Below, piece after piece: positions 33,726-42,803 of a stretch of 64,000 nucleotides of DNA; position 1 is the first letter of the stretch, and every line of letters begins with the position of its first letter. Under the pieces are notes generated by a model that was given only the letters and a program-made list of their open reading frames with translations, had not been told where the DNA came from and did not search any database. The translations under genes and the position numbers were made by a program. The DNA comes from Thermoplasmata archaeon. Its GTDB lineage: Archaea > Thermoplasmatota > Thermoplasmata > Lutacidiplasmatales > UBA184. Where the stretch lies: assembly GCA_027314915.1 (NCBI GenBank), contig DAHUZZ010000002.1, positions 84,606 through 148,605 on the forward strand. Reading direction: 5' to 3'.

Positions 33726-33773
33726 CCGGCCCCGGCGAGGCAAAATCGCGCCATGAACCTTTCGGGGGCCCGG

Positions 33774-34619
33774 TCAGCGGGGGGGGATCGGCCACGACCT
33801 CGCCCATCCGGCGAGGAGCCGCTCGACCGAGGCGGGTTCCGCGAGCGAGCCCCTCCGGCGCCCGCTCCGCAGGGCGCCGCCGGCGGTGGCGATCGCCCAC
33901 GCGAACTGCCGCGGGCGGGCCGACCGAAGCTCGGCAAAGCCGAGGCCGAACTCGCGCCCGCGCAGGGCCGCACCGGCACGTGCTCGGGCCAGGGCGGTGA
34001 CGGATCCTCGCCCCCGCCGGGCCACGTCGGGCTCGAAGTCCACCCGGACCGACACTCCGGGCCACATCCCCTCCACGAGCTCGGATACGCCCGGGCCCGA
34101 AACGCTGAGCCCGGCGACCCCCACCCGGAGCGGTCGCCGGCGGCGCCCCTCGGGGTCGATCGCCCCGGCCCGGATCCGGCGTGATGCGAGCGGGAGCCGA
34201 TCCGGTCCCCGCCGGAGCGGGACCAGTCGGATCCGGAGGGTTGGGAGACCGCGCCGCGCCCGTTCGGCGTTGACGGCGCGGGCCCCCGAGCGGGTCTCGG
34301 TGGACGCCACGAGGAGGTCCGGCCCGGGTTCGACGGATCCACCCCAGGCATCTTCGAGCGGGACGATACGGTAGGATCGCCCGGGCCAGCGCCGGGCGAC
34401 CTCGAGCTCGAGCGCCGCCTTGCGTCGGGCATACGAAGCGATCCGGCGCCCGAGCGCCTTCGGGTGACGGCGCAGGTACGCCGGCGTGGTGAGCCCGATC
34501 GCGACCTGCCGTGCCGACTCGAATGCCGCCGCCAGGAGGGCTCGGTGACCGGCGTGGATCCGGTCGAACGTCCCCCCGAGGACAGCGAGACGTGCCCGGG
34601 GTCGGCGCCGCGGCCGCGA
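33774..34619 (-). CDS. Phosphopantetheine adenylyltransferase (CoaD) fused to DUF84 NTPase-like domain; start codon not found
   Basis: The first part has LAVLGGTFDRIHAGHRALL (nucleotidyltransferase GGTFD and HxGH motifs) and LLVASTETRSGARAVNAERARRG, both typical of archaeal pantetheine-phosphate adenylyltransferase of CoA synthesis. The second part (PLRVGVAGLSVSG onward, with REFGLGFAELRS and FAWAIATAGG) resembles DUF84/YjjX-type inosine or xanthosine triphosphatases, somewhat shortened. The frame is open from 34640 back to 33774, yet no ATG, GTG or TTG precedes the GGTFD motif. The first in-frame GTG (34310) would delete the active site. The listed start is simply where the frame leaves the upstream gene. 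Non-standard initiation, frameshifting from upstream or an assembly error are possible. Confidence 0.7.
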   Translation of the reverse strand, partial: SRPRRRPRARLAVLGGTFDRIHAGHRALLAAAFESARQVAIGLTTPAYLRRHPKALGRRIASYARRKAALELEVARRWPGRSYRIVPLEDAWGGSVEPGPDLLVASTETRSGARAVNAERARRGLPTLRIRLVPLRRGPDRLPLASRRIRAGAIDPEGRRRRPLRVGVAGLSVSGPGVSELVEGMWPGVSVRVDFEPDVARRGRGSVTALARARAGAALRGREFGLGFAELRSARPRQFAWAIATAGGALRSGRRRGSLAEPASVERLLAGWARSWPIPPR

Positions 34620-34620
34620 A

Positions 34621-34818
34621 CTAGGGGTGGACGTAGCTCGTCACCACGAGGATCACCAGGATCACGATCGCCGCGTACATCACGTAGGTCAGCTGCCGCC
34701 GGCTCCGGAGCGCTTCCTCCCGCTTCCGCCGGCACACCTTCGAGCAGTACTCCTGTTCGGGACCGATCGCCCGTCCGCAGACCTTGCAGTGACGATGGTC
34801 GTCGCCCTCGAACGCCAC
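34621..34818 (-). CDS. DUF2116-like zinc-ribbon membrane protein
   Basis: A 65-residue protein with HCKVCGRAIGPEQEYCSKVC as a four-Cys zinc knuckle (about 9-28), a basic Arg/Lys stretch, and one C-terminal transmembrane helix (LTYVMYAAIVILVILVVTSY). This is the layout of archaeal DUF2116 proteins. GTG at 34818 lies 27 nt after a cgctatcg box. The last sense codon and stop read CCC TAG, directly before the CoaD-DUF84 frame, which sits in the +1 frame. Confidence 0.75.
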   Translation of the reverse strand: MAFEGDDHRHCKVCGRAIGPEQEYCSKVCRRKREEALRSRRQLTYVMYAAIVILVILVVTSYVHP

Positions 34819-35101
34819 GGCCCGGGCAGGGAGCCGGGCGCGATAGCGGTTGTGGAGGCGGGAACTCCGAAGACCGACCTCGGCCGGGCCGGGAGTCCCG
34901 CCGCCGGAGCGGCCGGGCGGGTCCGGACCCCCGGGCGCGTCCTGCGGACGAAGTAGTATCCTGTAACGGAAGTAGCAAGGGCAACAGCCCGACGCTATGT
35001 TTGGCCACCGGATCCCAGGCGGGTCCGAACTCTCCTCAGTCGGGCGTGGGACGGCTAGGTTTATGTGGAGTCCCGACGAGCTCCCATGGCCAGTAGGATA
35101 G
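34819..35101. other. Divergent promoter region
   Basis: It carries the cgctatcg box for the zinc-ribbon gene (near 34845) and a gtttatgt box near 35061-35068 that would start a transcript about 13 nt before the phosphoesterase GTG. No gene is supported. Confidence 0.45.
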
Positions 35102-36220
35102 GTGATATCCATCCAATCCAGAGCTCGCCCACGCCTCGGCCCCTCCTCCGCCCTGCCGGGGCTTTCCGTCCTTGCGGTCGCCGCGGTGGGGCTGCTCCTC
35201 ATGCTCCCGACCGGGACCGCCGCGGCCCCGGGAACCCCGGGGGGAACGACGACCCGGATCGCCGTGACCTCCACCCCGCTCCACCTCCAGCACCTGGTCG
35301 TCATCGTGCTCGAGAACGAGGTGATCGGGAACGTCTGGGCGCACGGACCGTACGAGAAGTACCTCGGGAAGCTCTACGGGAACGCGACCTCGTACGACGC
35401 CTCCTGCCATCCGTCGGCGCCCAACTACCTCGCCATCATCTCGGCGGACACGCTCCAGTGCGGCTCGGACGCCTACCACCGCTATTCGATGTCCACCCTC
35501 GGCGATCTGCTCACCGCGGCCCGGTACTCCTGGGCCGCGTACGCGGAGAACCTCCCGACGAACGCCTGCTCGCAGCCGGGCCTCTCGACCCACGGGGAAT
35601 TCGCGGTCCGCCACGTCCCGTTCCTCTACTTCGCGAACGTGACGAAGAGCTCGACCTTCTGCCACCACCACGTCCTCCCGTCCTCCAGCTTCAACTCCTC
35701 CGTGGCGGCCGGGACGCTCGGGAACTTCTCGTTCTACACCCCGAACCTCTGCGACGACGGCCACACGGGCTGCGGGGGCAACCGCACCGGGGCCCAGCTG
35801 ACCCGGCAGGCGGACCTGTGGCTCAAGGACTTCCTCGGGCCGATGCTCAACCACACGGGCCGCTACGCGACGACGGCCGAGCGGAACCTGATCGCCCACA
35901 CCGGCTTCTTCGTCGTCTGGGACGAGGGGTTGGGCTCCAACCTGGGCTACTCCGTCGCGGGGGTCACCTCGGGGAACACCTACGCCTACTGCGCCAGTGT
36001 CGGAGCGAAGGGGGATGCGGTCTGCGGCGGTCACGTCTACGCGGTGATGGTGAGCCCGTACTCGACCCACCGTTCCTTCACCCTCAAGGACTCGAACTTC
36101 GGGCTCGTCGCGACCCTCGAGTGGCTCTTCCACGTCGGGCACCTGAACAACCCGGGCCAGCTCGACTCGAAGTCGGGCTTCCCGGTGATGCGCTCGCTCT
36201 TCTCGTTCACCTCGAACTGA
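35102..36220 (+). CDS. Exported phosphoesterase (PF04185-type acid phosphatase/phospholipase C family)
   Basis: A 372-residue secreted protein. A basic start and hydrophobic segment (about 20-42) form a signal peptide. HLVVIVLENEVIGNVW is the metal/nucleophile region of PF04185 enzymes; CHPSAPNYLAIISAD and FFVVWDEGLGSN carry further conserved Asp/Glu. Eight or so Cys and several N-x-S/T sites fit an extracellular location. It likely hydrolyses phosphate esters outside the cell. The GTG at 35102 follows a tttatgt box by about 38 nt; an ATG at 35086 is in another frame. Confidence 0.8.
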   Translation: MISIQSRARPRLGPSSALPGLSVLAVAAVGLLLMLPTGTAAAPGTPGGTTTRIAVTSTPLHLQHLVVIVLENEVIGNVWAHGPYEKYLGKLYGNATSYDASCHPSAPNYLAIISADTLQCGSDAYHRYSMSTLGDLLTAARYSWAAYAENLPTNACSQPGLSTHGEFAVRHVPFLYFANVTKSSTFCHHHVLPSSSFNSSVAAGTLGNFSFYTPNLCDDGHTGCGGNRTGAQLTRQADLWLKDFLGPMLNHTGRYATTAERNLIAHTGFFVVWDEGLGSNLGYSVAGVTSGNTYAYCASVGAKGDAVCGGHVYAVMVSPYSTHRSFTLKDSNFGLVATLEWLFHVGHLNNPGQLDSKSGFPVMRSLFSFTSN

Positions 36221-36257
36221 GGCCACGCCCGGGGCGCCGGGGACGTCCTCGGCCGGA

Positions 36258-39200
36258 CTAAAGCCCGCGCGCGCTCCGCCGCATCCGCCGACGGGAGGGC
36301 GGCTCCTCGACCGGCTCCTCCTCCACGGCCCCGTCGTCCTCCTCGGGGTCGCTCACCGGCCCGGCGGCGAGCGGCGGGTAGGGGACGCTCTCGGAGCTGC
36401 GGCGCTGGTCGGTGAGCTGCGAGAGCTGGTGGATGAGCGTGAGCCAGACCTTGCCCTGGTGGGCGATGGTGGTCTCCATCCGGTCGCGGAGCTCCCGGGA
36501 CCGGTCGGCCATCTCGAGGTCCACCTTCCGGAGCTCGTCCTTGAGCTCGCGGCGGAGCTGGCCGAACCTCGGTTCCAGGTCGACGGCCGCGGCCGGGGGG
36601 TTCTTCTCGAGCTCCGCCACGCGGAGCCAGGTCTTCCGCACGACGGGAAGGAGCCGGTCGGCCAGCGTGACCAGCCGGCGGTCGACCTCCTCGAGCTCGG
36701 TGCGGAGCGACTCCTCGATCTTGACGAGCTCCTTGGCGTGGTTCCGGGCGTCGGACTCCATCGTGTCGAGCTTCGCGATCGCGCCCAGGTTCCCCTGGTG
36801 GAGCCGGTCCTCCGCCTGGCCCACCCGCTGGTCGAGGGCCAGGAGGAGCTCGCCCCGGAGGGTCTCGCCGGCGCGCTGGATGCGCTCCTTGAGCTGGGAC
36901 TCGAGCTTGGCCGGGTCAGGCAGCCGGGCGAGCGCGCTCTCCACCTCGCCCCGCTGGCGGGCGACCAGCTCGACCGACATCGTGCGGACCCGCTCCTCCG
37001 TCTCGCGCAGCCGCTGGTCGGAGTAGCTCTGGAGCCGCACCTGGAGGTCGGCCTCGGAGTGCGCCTGCGCCTCCTTGAGCGCCTCCACCTTCTCGTCGAT
37101 CTGCCGGGTGAGCTTGCCGTCGAGCTGGGTGAACCGCTCCTCGCCGACCGGCGCCGCGCGGCCCTCGAGCTCCGTCGACATCTTCTGGAGCTTCTGGGCG
37201 GTCTCCTTCGACCGCGTCTCGAGGAGGCTCGAGAGCCGGGATTCGAGCTCGCGGAGCTCGCGGCCGGCCTGCTGCCGGACCTCGGAGGCCCGGAGCTCGG
37301 CGCCCTCCCGGAGCGCGAGCTCCGACTGGGCGCGGGCGTCCTCGAGCTGGCCGGAGAGCTCGGAGAGCTGCCGGTCGATCGTCGCGGAGAGGGCGGCCCG
37401 CTCCGCATCCTCGCGCTGGAGCACCTGCGCCCGCAGATCCTCGAGCGCGCGCCGCTGGACCTCGATGATCTCGCCGAGCCGGCGCTCGAGGAGTGGCTGG
37501 ACGCTCTCGAGGGCGCGGCCGGTGAGCGGCGCGGAGGCGGACTGGGCGGTCTTGAGCCGCTCCTGGACCCGCTCCTCGAGCTCGTTAAGCGAGCGCTCGA
37601 ACTGCTCGCGGGCCCCGCCGACCTCGAGCCGCACCAGCTCGTCGGTCCGGGAATCGATCCGCTCGGCGAGGAGCCCCCGTGCGCCGCCGGGATCGTCGGC
37701 GAGTTCGCGGTCGAGCGCGACCTTGAGCCGCCGGTCGATCTCCGCGGCGAGCGTGGCGGGCATCGACTCGCGGAGCCGGGTCTCGGTGCTCGCGAGGAGC
37801 CCCGTGAGCTGCTGCGCCGCGCGCGTCTCGGATTCGGAGATGCGGCTCTGGACCGTGCGGGTCGTCTCGGAGCTCAGCCTGGCGAGCGCCTCGGTGAGCC
37901 GCTGGGGGCCCTCCTCGGCCCGGCGCCCGAGCTCCTCGATCTGGGATTTCAGCGCGGTGGCGAGCTCGGTGAGCTCCCGCTGATGCGCCTCCGTCTCCGC
38001 GACCCGTCCGGGCAGCTCGTCGAGCCGGGCGGCGAGGGCGGCCGCCGTCGCGGAGGCCGCGGCGAGCTGCGTCGAGAGCGTGGCCGAGCCCTCCTCGAGC
38101 TGCGCATGGCGCACCTCGACCGACTCGAGCCGGCCCATCAGCGCGCGCTGCGCGTCGGCGAGCTCCTGGGCGACCGCCTCGGAGGTCGTGAGGCGACCCT
38201 CGAGCGGCCGGGTGCCCTCGGAGAGGCCCCGGGCGATCTGGTCGGTGAACTGGGCGGAGGCCTCCCGGGCGCGGAGGTCCGCGTCCGCGAGCCGGCGCTC
38301 GATCCGGGCTAGCGCCTCTTCGAGCCGGGCCGCCTCGGCCTCGCCCGCGGCGCGGACCTTCTGCTCGATCGACTGGTCGAGCGCCTGGCGCCACTCGACG
38401 GCCGCGGTCGCGCCGCCGATCGGGGAGAGGTTCTCGAGCTTGTCCTGCCAGCGGGTGTCGAGGTTCGTGAGCGCCTGCGCGAGCTTGGTCTCGCTGGACT
38501 GGAGGATCGCGCGAAACTTCGACTCCGCGGCCGCGTCGACTCGACGGTCCACCTCCACGCCGACAGCCTGCTCGATCTCGTTCGCGAGACGACGGAGGAG
38601 CTCCTCCTCGACCTGGCTCAGCCGACCGTCCAGCACGCGGGCGAGCACCGCCTCGACCTCGCGGGCCAGCGGCGTCTCCGCCGGGGGGGCGACGGGCGCG
38701 GCCCCGGTCGCCTCGCCCGCGGGCGGTGCGGCGGGGCGCGCGGGGGCAGCCCGGCCCGACCGGAGCGACGGATCGTCGCTGACAGGAAGGGGGACCACCT
38801 CGCGGCCGCCCCGGGCCACGGGCGGAAGGTCCGCGGACTTCGTGAGCCAGCCCGGGTGGCCCGCTCCGGCGGCGGCCGCCTCGGCGGCGGGCGCGGTCGG
38901 AGCCGCCTCGCCCGGAGCGGGCGCGGGCTCGGGGAGCTTCGCCTTGATGTACTCCTGGGCGCGCCGCGCCGTCTCCACGGAGACCGGCACGTGGCGGCCC
39001 CGGCTGCGCTGGAGCAGGAGCGCGGCGCTCTCCATCGCGGTGCCGATCCGCCACATCTCCTTGCGGCGCTCCTTGCCGCTGCCGCGCTCGGAATCGGAGA
39101 GGATGTTCTTGAGCTTCGGAAGCTCCACCAGGTCCACCCGCTGGACGATGGGGCCGAGCCGGGTCGCGTTGTGGTCCCGGACATACTGGAGGACGAGCGG

Positions 39201-40070
39201 CACCCCATCCTTCGCCCGGCCGCCCGGCGCCGGCACGCCCTCGGTCAGGTCGCGGAAGGTGACGTTCGTCGACTCCCAGCTCTGGATCCGCTTGCGGTGG
39301 CGGTCGCCCGCCGCTTCCGCCGAGGGGATCCGCATGAGGGCGAGCGCGAGCGGCACCTGCTCGGAGAACTCGTGCAGGTTCGTCTTGGCCTGCGGGAGGA
39401 AGTAGGGGAAGGCGAGGATCGCCCCCAGCTGCAGCAGGGAGGCGGGGAGGACCCGCACGAGATCGAAGATCACCTCCATGGCGGCGTCCCAGCCGGCGGA
39501 GGCGACGGTGACCACCGGCTCGGTGGAGCCCCGGAAGAACAGGAGCCCTTCGCCGAGGAGGGCGTAGAGGTTCGGGTCCGGCACGGGCGGCTTCCGGCCG
39601 TCGGAGCGGCCGCCCGCCATCGTCGCATGCCAGCGCAGGACGTTCGGGCCGTACTCCCCGCTCGCGAGCAGCTGGGAGGAGTCGAGGACCAGCGTCTTCA
39701 TCCCGAGACGGGGACGGTCCTCGGTGGAGAGGAACATCCGGCCGACGCAGGTGTACCGCCCGCCGTAGGCCGGGTAGAGGAAGAGGTTCGGGTAGTAGTT
39801 GAGCGGGGCCGGCGGGCCCGGCATCCAGTAGTCGTGGGTGTCGGCGACGTTGACGGTCAGGTTGCCCACGAGCCGGATCAGGTCGAGCGTCTCGCGCCGG
39901 CCCGGGAAGTCCTCGGGGATCGTCGTGTAGCCGGGGCTCTCCGCTTCGTTGTCGACCTGGCGGCACCAGACGACCGCGACCGGTCCCGGGCCGCCCTCGC
40001 GCACGACCGGCGGCGCCGCCGCGGACGAACCGAGCTGGGGGGCGGGCGGGCTCGCGCTCGGAGTCGACAT
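36258..40070 (-). CDS. 1270-residue coiled-coil protein with globular N-terminal domain, vWA-GTPase cluster
   Basis: Residues about 25-380 are globular (VVWCRQVDNEAESPGYTTIP, then FLYPAYGGRYTCVGRMFLST and GMKTLVLDSSQLL). This layout recalls the N-terminal domain of GTPase-associated (GAP1-like) proteins of bacterial conflict systems, an inference from pattern only. A Pro/Ala linker (about 385-460) leads to some 730 residues of near-continuous coiled coil (about 470-1200), then an acidic patch and an Arg-rich tail. No transmembrane segment is seen. The ATG at 40070 overlaps the GTPase stop by one base (TGATG), so the two proteins are made together. It could be a long scaffold or SMC-like rod controlled by the GTPase. 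It has no Walker motifs of its own. Confidence 0.75.
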   Translation of the reverse strand: MSTPSASPPAPQLGSSAAAPPVVREGGPGPVAVVWCRQVDNEAESPGYTTIPEDFPGRRETLDLIRLVGNLTVNVADTHDYWMPGPPAPLNYYPNLFLYPAYGGRYTCVGRMFLSTEDRPRLGMKTLVLDSSQLLASGEYGPNVLRWHATMAGGRSDGRKPPVPDPNLYALLGEGLLFFRGSTEPVVTVASAGWDAAMEVIFDLVRVLPASLLQLGAILAFPYFLPQAKTNLHEFSEQVPLALALMRIPSAEAAGDRHRKRIQSWESTNVTFRDLTEGVPAPGGRAKDGVPLVLQYVRDHNATRLGPIVQRVDLVELPKLKNILSDSERGSGKERRKEMWRIGTAMESAALLLQRSRGRHVPVSVETARRAQEYIKAKLPEPAPAPGEAAPTAPAAEAAAAGAGHPGWLTKSADLPPVARGGREVVPLPVSDDPSLRSGRAAPARPAAPPAGEATGAAPVAPPAETPLAREVEAVLARVLDGRLSQVEEELLRRLANEIEQAVGVEVDRRVDAAAESKFRAILQSSETKLAQALTNLDTRWQDKLENLSPIGGATAAVEWRQALDQSIEQKVRAAGEAEAARLEEALARIERRLADADLRAREASAQFTDQIARGLSEGTRPLEGRLTTSEAVAQELADAQRALMGRLESVEVRHAQLEEGSATLSTQLAAASATAAALAARLDELPGRVAETEAHQRELTELATALKSQIEELGRRAEEGPQRLTEALARLSSETTRTVQSRISESETRAAQQLTGLLASTETRLRESMPATLAAEIDRRLKVALDRELADDPGGARGLLAERIDSRTDELVRLEVGGAREQFERSLNELEERVQERLKTAQSASAPLTGRALESVQPLLERRLGEIIEVQRRALEDLRAQVLQREDAERAALSATIDRQLSELSGQLEDARAQSELALREGAELRASEVRQQAGRELRELESRLSSLLETRSKETAQKLQKMSTELEGRAAPVGEERFTQLDGKLTRQIDEKVEALKEAQAHSEADLQVRLQSYSDQRLRETEERVRTMSVELVARQRGEVESALARLPDPAKLESQLKERIQRAGETLRGELLLALDQRVGQAEDRLHQGNLGAIAKLDTMESDARNHAKELVKIEESLRTELEEVDRRLVTLADRLLPVVRKTWLRVAELEKNPPAAAVDLEPRFGQLRRELKDELRKVDLEMADRSRELRDRMETTIAHQGKVWLTLIHQLSQLTDQRRSSESVPYPPLAAGPVSDPEEDDGAVEEEPVEEPPSRRRMRRSARGL

Positions 40071-41242
40071 CAACTCCCTCGCGTCGAGCGCTTCTCCAGG
40101 ACCCGTTCGCAGACCCGGGCCAGCGGCAGCGTGGTGTTGACCATCACGGGGACGCCGGGCACCTCCCCCGCGGTTCCCTGCGGGAAGAGGGAGAGATCGT
40201 TGAGCAGCATCGGGATCCCTTCGCCGCTCGACACGGCGCTCGAGATGAGGAAGACATCCTCCTTGGAGGAGATCCCGCGGCCCTCGTTGGCGACGAGGAT
40301 CGTGCCCATCCCGGCGCCGTCCCGGCGGACGAGGTAGTCGTAGGGGTCGAACGGGCTCACGTACCCCCGCTCCCGAACGGAGTGCTCGACCTCGGCGTAG
40401 AACTCCTTGAGCTTGTCCGCCTTCGAGATGGCGACGACGAGCGGGAGGTTCTTCTTCCGGCAGTAGCGGAAGACGCCGCGGGCCAGGTTCACCTGCTGCG
40501 CCTGGTCCCGGAGGGACGGGAGGGACGGCGAGAGGAGCAGGATCACGCCGTCCGCCTCCGCCACGAAGTGGCCGAGGAGCGTCAGGCCGCGGCGCCAGAG
40601 GTCCCGGCGGTCCGGCCGCCAGGAGTCGAAGTGCGGGATCACCCGGCAGTTCTTCTCCTCGACCTCGGCCTCGGTCGAGTCGACCCAGAGGCGGTCGTAG
40701 GTGAAGTAGTCCGAGATGATCCCGCCGGCCTCGTCGATGGTGTGGAGGATCATCGGGCGGCTCTGCGCGGCCCCGCCGTTCGAGAGGCCGTAGCGGAAGT
40801 GCATCTTCATCTCGACGAACTGGTTGAACTTCGTCGGGAGCGGGTACTTCGTCAGGACCCCCTGCTCCTCCCGCCCGGCCGCGAGCTCCACCCAGAGCTT
40901 GCGCTTGTCCTCCATCGGGCGGTTGACGTAGTACCGGGTGGTGGTGTCGAGGCCGCCTTCGGGATCGTTGGGGTCGGTCGTCTCGTAGGTGGTCTCCTCG
41001 AGGACCACCTCCGACTCGAGGTCGCCGTACAGCGGGAGCGGGAGCCCGCCCTGCCGGGCGGGCACGTAGACCACGGGCAGGTTGAGCCCGAAGTGGCCGG
41101 AGAGGAAGCGGAAGTAGGTGGTCTTGCCCGAGGCGGGGATCCCCACCACCGCGATCCGGGCGGCGTCGGCCGCCGGGCCCTTCGACTCCGATCGCTTCGC
41201 AGGCCCCTTGGTCCGGCCCTTCGTGGTTCGAGTTTCGGCCAC
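40070..41242 (-). CDS. GTPase of the vWA-GTPase-coiled-coil cluster
   Basis: A 390-residue P-loop GTPase. A basic tail (1-25) is followed by G1 GIPASGKT (34-41), a DEAG at 170-173 in the place of DxxG, and G4 SKAD (273-276), with SSAVSSGEG (335-342) as a G5-like end. The spacing between G1 and G3 is long (about 130 residues), filled with a beta-rich insert, which is unlike Ras, Obg or translation GTPases. It resembles GTPases found in multi-gene NTPase conflict systems. GTG at 41242 has a strong gaggagga about 8 nt upstream, chosen over the longer open frame. It lies 22 nt after the vWA gene and overlaps the coiled-coil gene. Confidence 0.78.
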   Translation of the reverse strand: MAETRTTKGRTKGPAKRSESKGPAADAARIAVVGIPASGKTTYFRFLSGHFGLNLPVVYVPARQGGLPLPLYGDLESEVVLEETTYETTDPNDPEGGLDTTTRYYVNRPMEDKRKLWVELAAGREEQGVLTKYPLPTKFNQFVEMKMHFRYGLSNGGAAQSRPMILHTIDEAGGIISDYFTYDRLWVDSTEAEVEEKNCRVIPHFDSWRPDRRDLWRRGLTLLGHFVAEADGVILLLSPSLPSLRDQAQQVNLARGVFRYCRKKNLPLVVAISKADKLKEFYAEVEHSVRERGYVSPFDPYDYLVRRDGAGMGTILVANEGRGISSKEDVFLISSAVSSGEGIPMLLNDLSLFPQGTAGEVPGVPVMVNTTLPLARVCERVLEKRSTRGS

Positions 41243-41264
41243 CGATCGTCCTCCTCTTCTCTCC

Positions 41265-42803
41265 TTAGCGCATCTCGGCGAGGCAGATCTCGATGAAGTC
41301 GAGCGCGCCCTCGATGTGCGCGTCCCCCGAGGTGTTCTCGAGCCGGGCGTCCTGGAGCTGACCGAAGATCGCCTCGACCGCCTCCTCATGCTTCGCCGCC
41401 CCTTCCGAACCGCCGGCGTCCGCCCCCAGCTTCGTGAGCTGATAGGTCGCGCGGAGGTCCATCAGCCGCTCGAAGAGCCGAAGGAGGTTCTCCCGGAACT
41501 TCGGGTCGGCGTTCTCGAGGTGGCTCTCCGTCTCGTCGAGGAAGTGGACGAGCGTCTCGGTCTCCTTGTCGCTCTGGATCCGGGCCTGCAGGAGCGCGAG
41601 CCTGCGGATGATCCGGCCCCGGGACTCCCGCGGGAGCTTCTCCGCTTCCCCCCATGCCGAGAGGAGGGCGCGCGCCGCCTCGACGATCTGCCCCTTCGCG
41701 AACTGGATCCGGGACTCCCAGTAGTACCAGGTCACGCCCGGGAGGATCGAACGGGCCCGCTGGAGCCGGTCGAGGGCGTGGTCGTAGTCATGGGAGAGGT
41801 AACCCTCGATGACGGCTCCGAGGGGACCGTACCGGTCCCGGAGGTAGGGCGGCGGAGAGCCGCCGGGGGCGCTCACGACATCGACCTCGAGCGGGACCCC
41901 CAGGAGCGCCGCGGCCGGAGCGGGGGACCCGGGGTTCTCCGCACCCGCCGGCTCGAGCGCGTGCCCGCCCGCGAGCCGGCCCAGGGTCGCGTGCTGCTCG
42001 GGCTCCTTGAGCGCCCGGGCCGCGCTCGCCGCGTTGCGGGCGAGCTCCTCCGGGTGCAGTTGCTCGAGGGGGCGGACCCCCTCGAACCCCACGTCGAGGA
42101 AGGCGTTGACCATCTGGTTGAACAGCTGCGAGCTCGTGACCACCTCCTGGTAGGTGAAGGCGGCCGGCACCAGGATCTCGCGGGCCCGCCGGGTGAGCTC
42201 GCTCGTGAGGACGTTCATGCTCGCCGAGTCGACCCCTTTGTCCCGCTCCCCGCCGTTGCCGATGCCGATGATCCGGAGCTGCACCTCCGAATTCGGGGGC
42301 AGCACGTACTGGACGAGGTCGCTCACCGGCTGGTCGGTCCCGCGCTGGATGTCCGGATGCAGGACGCCGAACCGGGTCGACGCGTTGTCCCAGCCGTCGG
42401 TGACGAGCACCATCGTGCCCCGGACCCCGCCGTTCACCGATCGCAGCAGGTCGGCGCCGAGGGCGAGCGCGTCCCAGATCGCCGATCGCCCGCTCGGCTG
42501 GAGCATCGAGATCAGCCCCTCGATGTACGGCAGGTTCTGCGGCTGGACATCGGTGAGCGGCACGGCCACCCGGGCGGCCTCGGTGAAGGTCACGAGGCCG
42601 AAGGACGAACCGGTGTTCGCGGCGTTCTCCAGGATGCGGTACACGGCCGTCCGGGCGACCTCGATCTTCTGCTGCTCGATCCCCAGGTTCGAGGGGTCCG
42701 GCAGCGGGGCGAGCATGCTCTTCGAGAGGTCGAGGACCAGGATGTGACGCTCCTTGGCCGGTGCGGGCATGGGCCCGCCGCTGTACGGCTCCGATTCGGT
42801 CAT
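41265..42803 (-). CDS. von Willebrand factor A domain protein with helical repeat tail
   Basis: A 512-residue cytoplasmic protein. The vWA domain (about 18-240) has the metal-ion-dependent adhesion site DLSKS (25-29) and VTDGWD (D136). A linker with SAPGGSPPPYLRD leads to a helical C-terminal half (about 280-510) of TPR-like character (WYYWESRIQFAKGQIVEAAR). vWA domains act as metal-dependent protein-binding modules, often paired with NTPases. It is first in the three-gene operon. No MoxR-type ATPase, the usual partner, is nearby; the GTPase takes that place. Confidence 0.82.
   Translation of the reverse strand: MTESEPYSGGPMPAPAKERHILVLDLSKSMLAPLPDPSNLGIEQQKIEVARTAVYRILENAANTGSSFGLVTFTEAARVAVPLTDVQPQNLPYIEGLISMLQPSGRSAIWDALALGADLLRSVNGGVRGTMVLVTDGWDNASTRFGVLHPDIQRGTDQPVSDLVQYVLPPNSEVQLRIIGIGNGGERDKGVDSASMNVLTSELTRRAREILVPAAFTYQEVVTSSQLFNQMVNAFLDVGFEGVRPLEQLHPEELARNAASAARALKEPEQHATLGRLAGGHALEPAGAENPGSPAPAAALLGVPLEVDVVSAPGGSPPPYLRDRYGPLGAVIEGYLSHDYDHALDRLQRARSILPGVTWYYWESRIQFAKGQIVEAARALLSAWGEAEKLPRESRGRIIRRLALLQARIQSDKETETLVHFLDETESHLENADPKFRENLLRLFERLMDLRATYQLTKLGADAGGSEGAAKHEEAVEAIFGQLQDARLENTSGDAHIEGALDFIEICLAEMR

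Noticed and set aside
35086..35101. ATG at 35086 as start of the exported phosphoesterase
   Set aside because: It is in a different reading frame; its frame gives a Pro/Arg-rich shadow product, while the GTG at 35102 leads straight into a signal peptide.
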